NCBI GenBank assembly: GCA_016199425.1 | Contig: JACQGT010000428.1 | Span: 1 to 6,909 of the forward strand | Length of the DNA stretch: 6,909 bases | Source of the DNA: Chloroflexota bacterium | GTDB taxonomy: Bacteria > Chloroflexota > Anaerolineae > Caldilineales > Caldilineaceae | Reading direction: 5' to 3' | Shown: piece by piece, positions 6,130 to 6,909 of the stretch | How positions within the stretch are numbered: position 1 is the stretch's first letter | Layout of the letters: every line of letters starts with the position of its first letter | Position numbers and translations under genes: made by a program | Notes under the pieces: generated by a model | The model's input: only the letters and a program-made list of their open reading frames with translations | Database searches by the model: none | Told to the model about the DNA's origin: nothing

Positions 6130-6232
6130 TCGGGCAGATCTCCTCTTCGTTCCTGGGCCTTCTTGTAGTAAGATTACTTTTTTGCGGCCCTGTGACGAGG
6201 GGCGGCAATCTGCTGATGAACTGCTGACCGCC

Positions 6233-6263
6233 GCGGTCCAGTTCCTGGAACTTAATGGACCGC
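6233..6263 (+). promoter_or_regulatory. Leader hairpin immediately before der
   Basis: GCGGTCCA (6233-6240) pairs perfectly with TGGACCGC (6256-6263), and inside it GTTC (6241-6244) pairs with GAAC (6248-6251), leaving a 4-nt TTAA bulge. The outer stem ends 5 nt before the der ATG and covers the region where a Shine-Dalgarno site would be; none is evident. It could control translation. If der instead starts at the in-frame TTG at 6182, this segment would be coding and the pairing coincidental. Confidence 0.45.
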
Positions 6264-6268
6264 TTCTG

Positions 6269-6909
6269 ATGAAAAAACGTAGACCTGTTATCGCACTGGT
6301 TGGCCGGCCCAATGTGGGCAAATCGACGCTCTTTAACCGGCTGGTTGGCGCGCGCACCGCCATTGTAGAGGACCTGCCGGGCACTACCCGCGACCGACTT
6401 TACGGCGAATCCGATTGGAACGGACGGGATTTTGTCGTCATCGACACGGGTGGGCTGGAAGCCCAGTCCACAGCCGAGTTCCGGGCCAACCGCCCCGACG
6501 CACCTGTGCTGGCCGAGGATTCGGCCCGCTTTGTCACCGAAATCCAAAACCAGGCCCAGCTTGCCATCGATGAAGCCGATGTCATCGTCTTTGTGGTGGA
6601 CGGCAAAGACGGCTTGACCGCGGCGGACGAAGAGTTGGCTGTCTTTCTGCGTCAGACGACAAAACCCCTTGTAGTAGCCGTCAACAAAGCCGAGAGCCAG
6701 GAACGCCAGTTGAACGCGTCCGAGTTTTGGGCGTTGGGCATTGGCGAGCCGGTTCCCATCAGCGCCTATCACGGCATCGGTGTGGGCGATCTGTTGGATA
6801 TGCTGGTCGCACTCTTTCCGGAGATGGGTGCGAACGACGACGAGGAAGACGAGAGCATTGGCATTGCGATTATTGGGCGACCCAACGTGGGCAAGAGCAG
6901 TCTGCTCAA
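6269..6909 (+). CDS. der: GTPase Der (EngA), N-terminal part, cut by the window edge
   Basis: Der is a tandem-GTPase needed for assembly of the 50S ribosomal subunit. The window shows 213 complete codons. The first G domain has G1 GRPNVGKST (12-20), G2 around PGTTRDR (37-43), G3 DTGG (59-62), G4 NKAE (139-142) and G5 near ISAYHG (164-169). A short acidic linker (188-196, rich in Asp/Glu) leads to the second G1, GRPNVGKSS (203-211), where the sequence ends. Two P-loops joined by an acidic linker are diagnostic. Two oddities: the segment after DTGG is about 18 residues longer than in E. coli Der as I recall it, and G4 has Glu where most GTPases have Asp, a variant I also associate with cyanobacterial Der. 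The ATG at 6269 gives the family's usual MKKRRPVIALVGRPN start; an in-frame TTG at 6182 would add 29 residues. No clear ribosome site is visible. Confidence 0.96.
   Translation, partial: MKKRRPVIALVGRPNVGKSTLFNRLVGARTAIVEDLPGTTRDRLYGESDWNGRDFVVIDTGGLEAQSTAEFRANRPDAPVLAEDSARFVTEIQNQAQLAIDEADVIVFVVDGKDGLTAADEELAVFLRQTTKPLVVAVNKAESQERQLNASEFWALGIGEPVPISAYHGIGVGDLLDMLVALFPEMGANDDEEDESIGIAIIGRPNVGKSSLL

Noticed and set aside
6146..6174. Promoter upstream of der using TAAGAT (6169-6174)
   Set aside because: The matching -35 position reads TTCGTT, a poor match, and the region has several equally weak alternatives.

Overview
The window reads as an ordinary chromosomal stretch of a moderately GC-rich bacterium, with every recognised gene on the + strand. 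The best guess at lineage is a member of the Chloroflexota (Anaerolineae or Caldilinea-like). This is inferred from the Pro/Thr-rich tail on the YbbR protein, the Der GTPase with an NKxE G4 motif, and gaps seeded with short palindromic repeats. No marker gene here settles it.

Layout: (1) 1-151 holds a paired-palindrome hairpin and a possible promoter. (2) 152-1726 is a two-gene unit, a polytopic membrane protein of unknown family followed 3 nt later by a soluble HD-domain phosphohydrolase. (3) 1727-1884 is a gap carrying the first copy of a 68-bp inverted-repeat element. (4) 1885-2685 encodes a fumarylacetoacetate-hydrolase-family enzyme. (5) 2773-3705 is argF (ornithine carbamoyltransferase), starting at GTG. 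(6) 3706-3984 is a 279-bp gap packed with the second 68-bp element and a MITE-like insertion that has 12-bp terminal inverted repeats and an exact 8-bp target duplication. (7) 3985-6109 is the overlapping pair dacA/cdaA (diadenylate cyclase) and ybbR/cdaR (its membrane-anchored YbbR-domain partner). (8) 6110-6268 is a leader with a tandem duplication and a hairpin. (9) From 6269 to the window edge is der (tandem-GTPase ribosome assembly factor), cut off at the second P-loop.

Functionally, dacA and ybbR belong together: the first makes the second messenger c-di-AMP and the second modulates it. argF and der are conserved housekeeping genes. The membrane/HD pair is probably co-translated and is the least understood part of the coding content. 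No novel multi-gene system is visible. The most notable non-coding signals are the two families of small palindromic elements, and in particular the recently inserted-looking MITE just upstream of dacA, whose inner palindrome pair recurs at the left end of the window.
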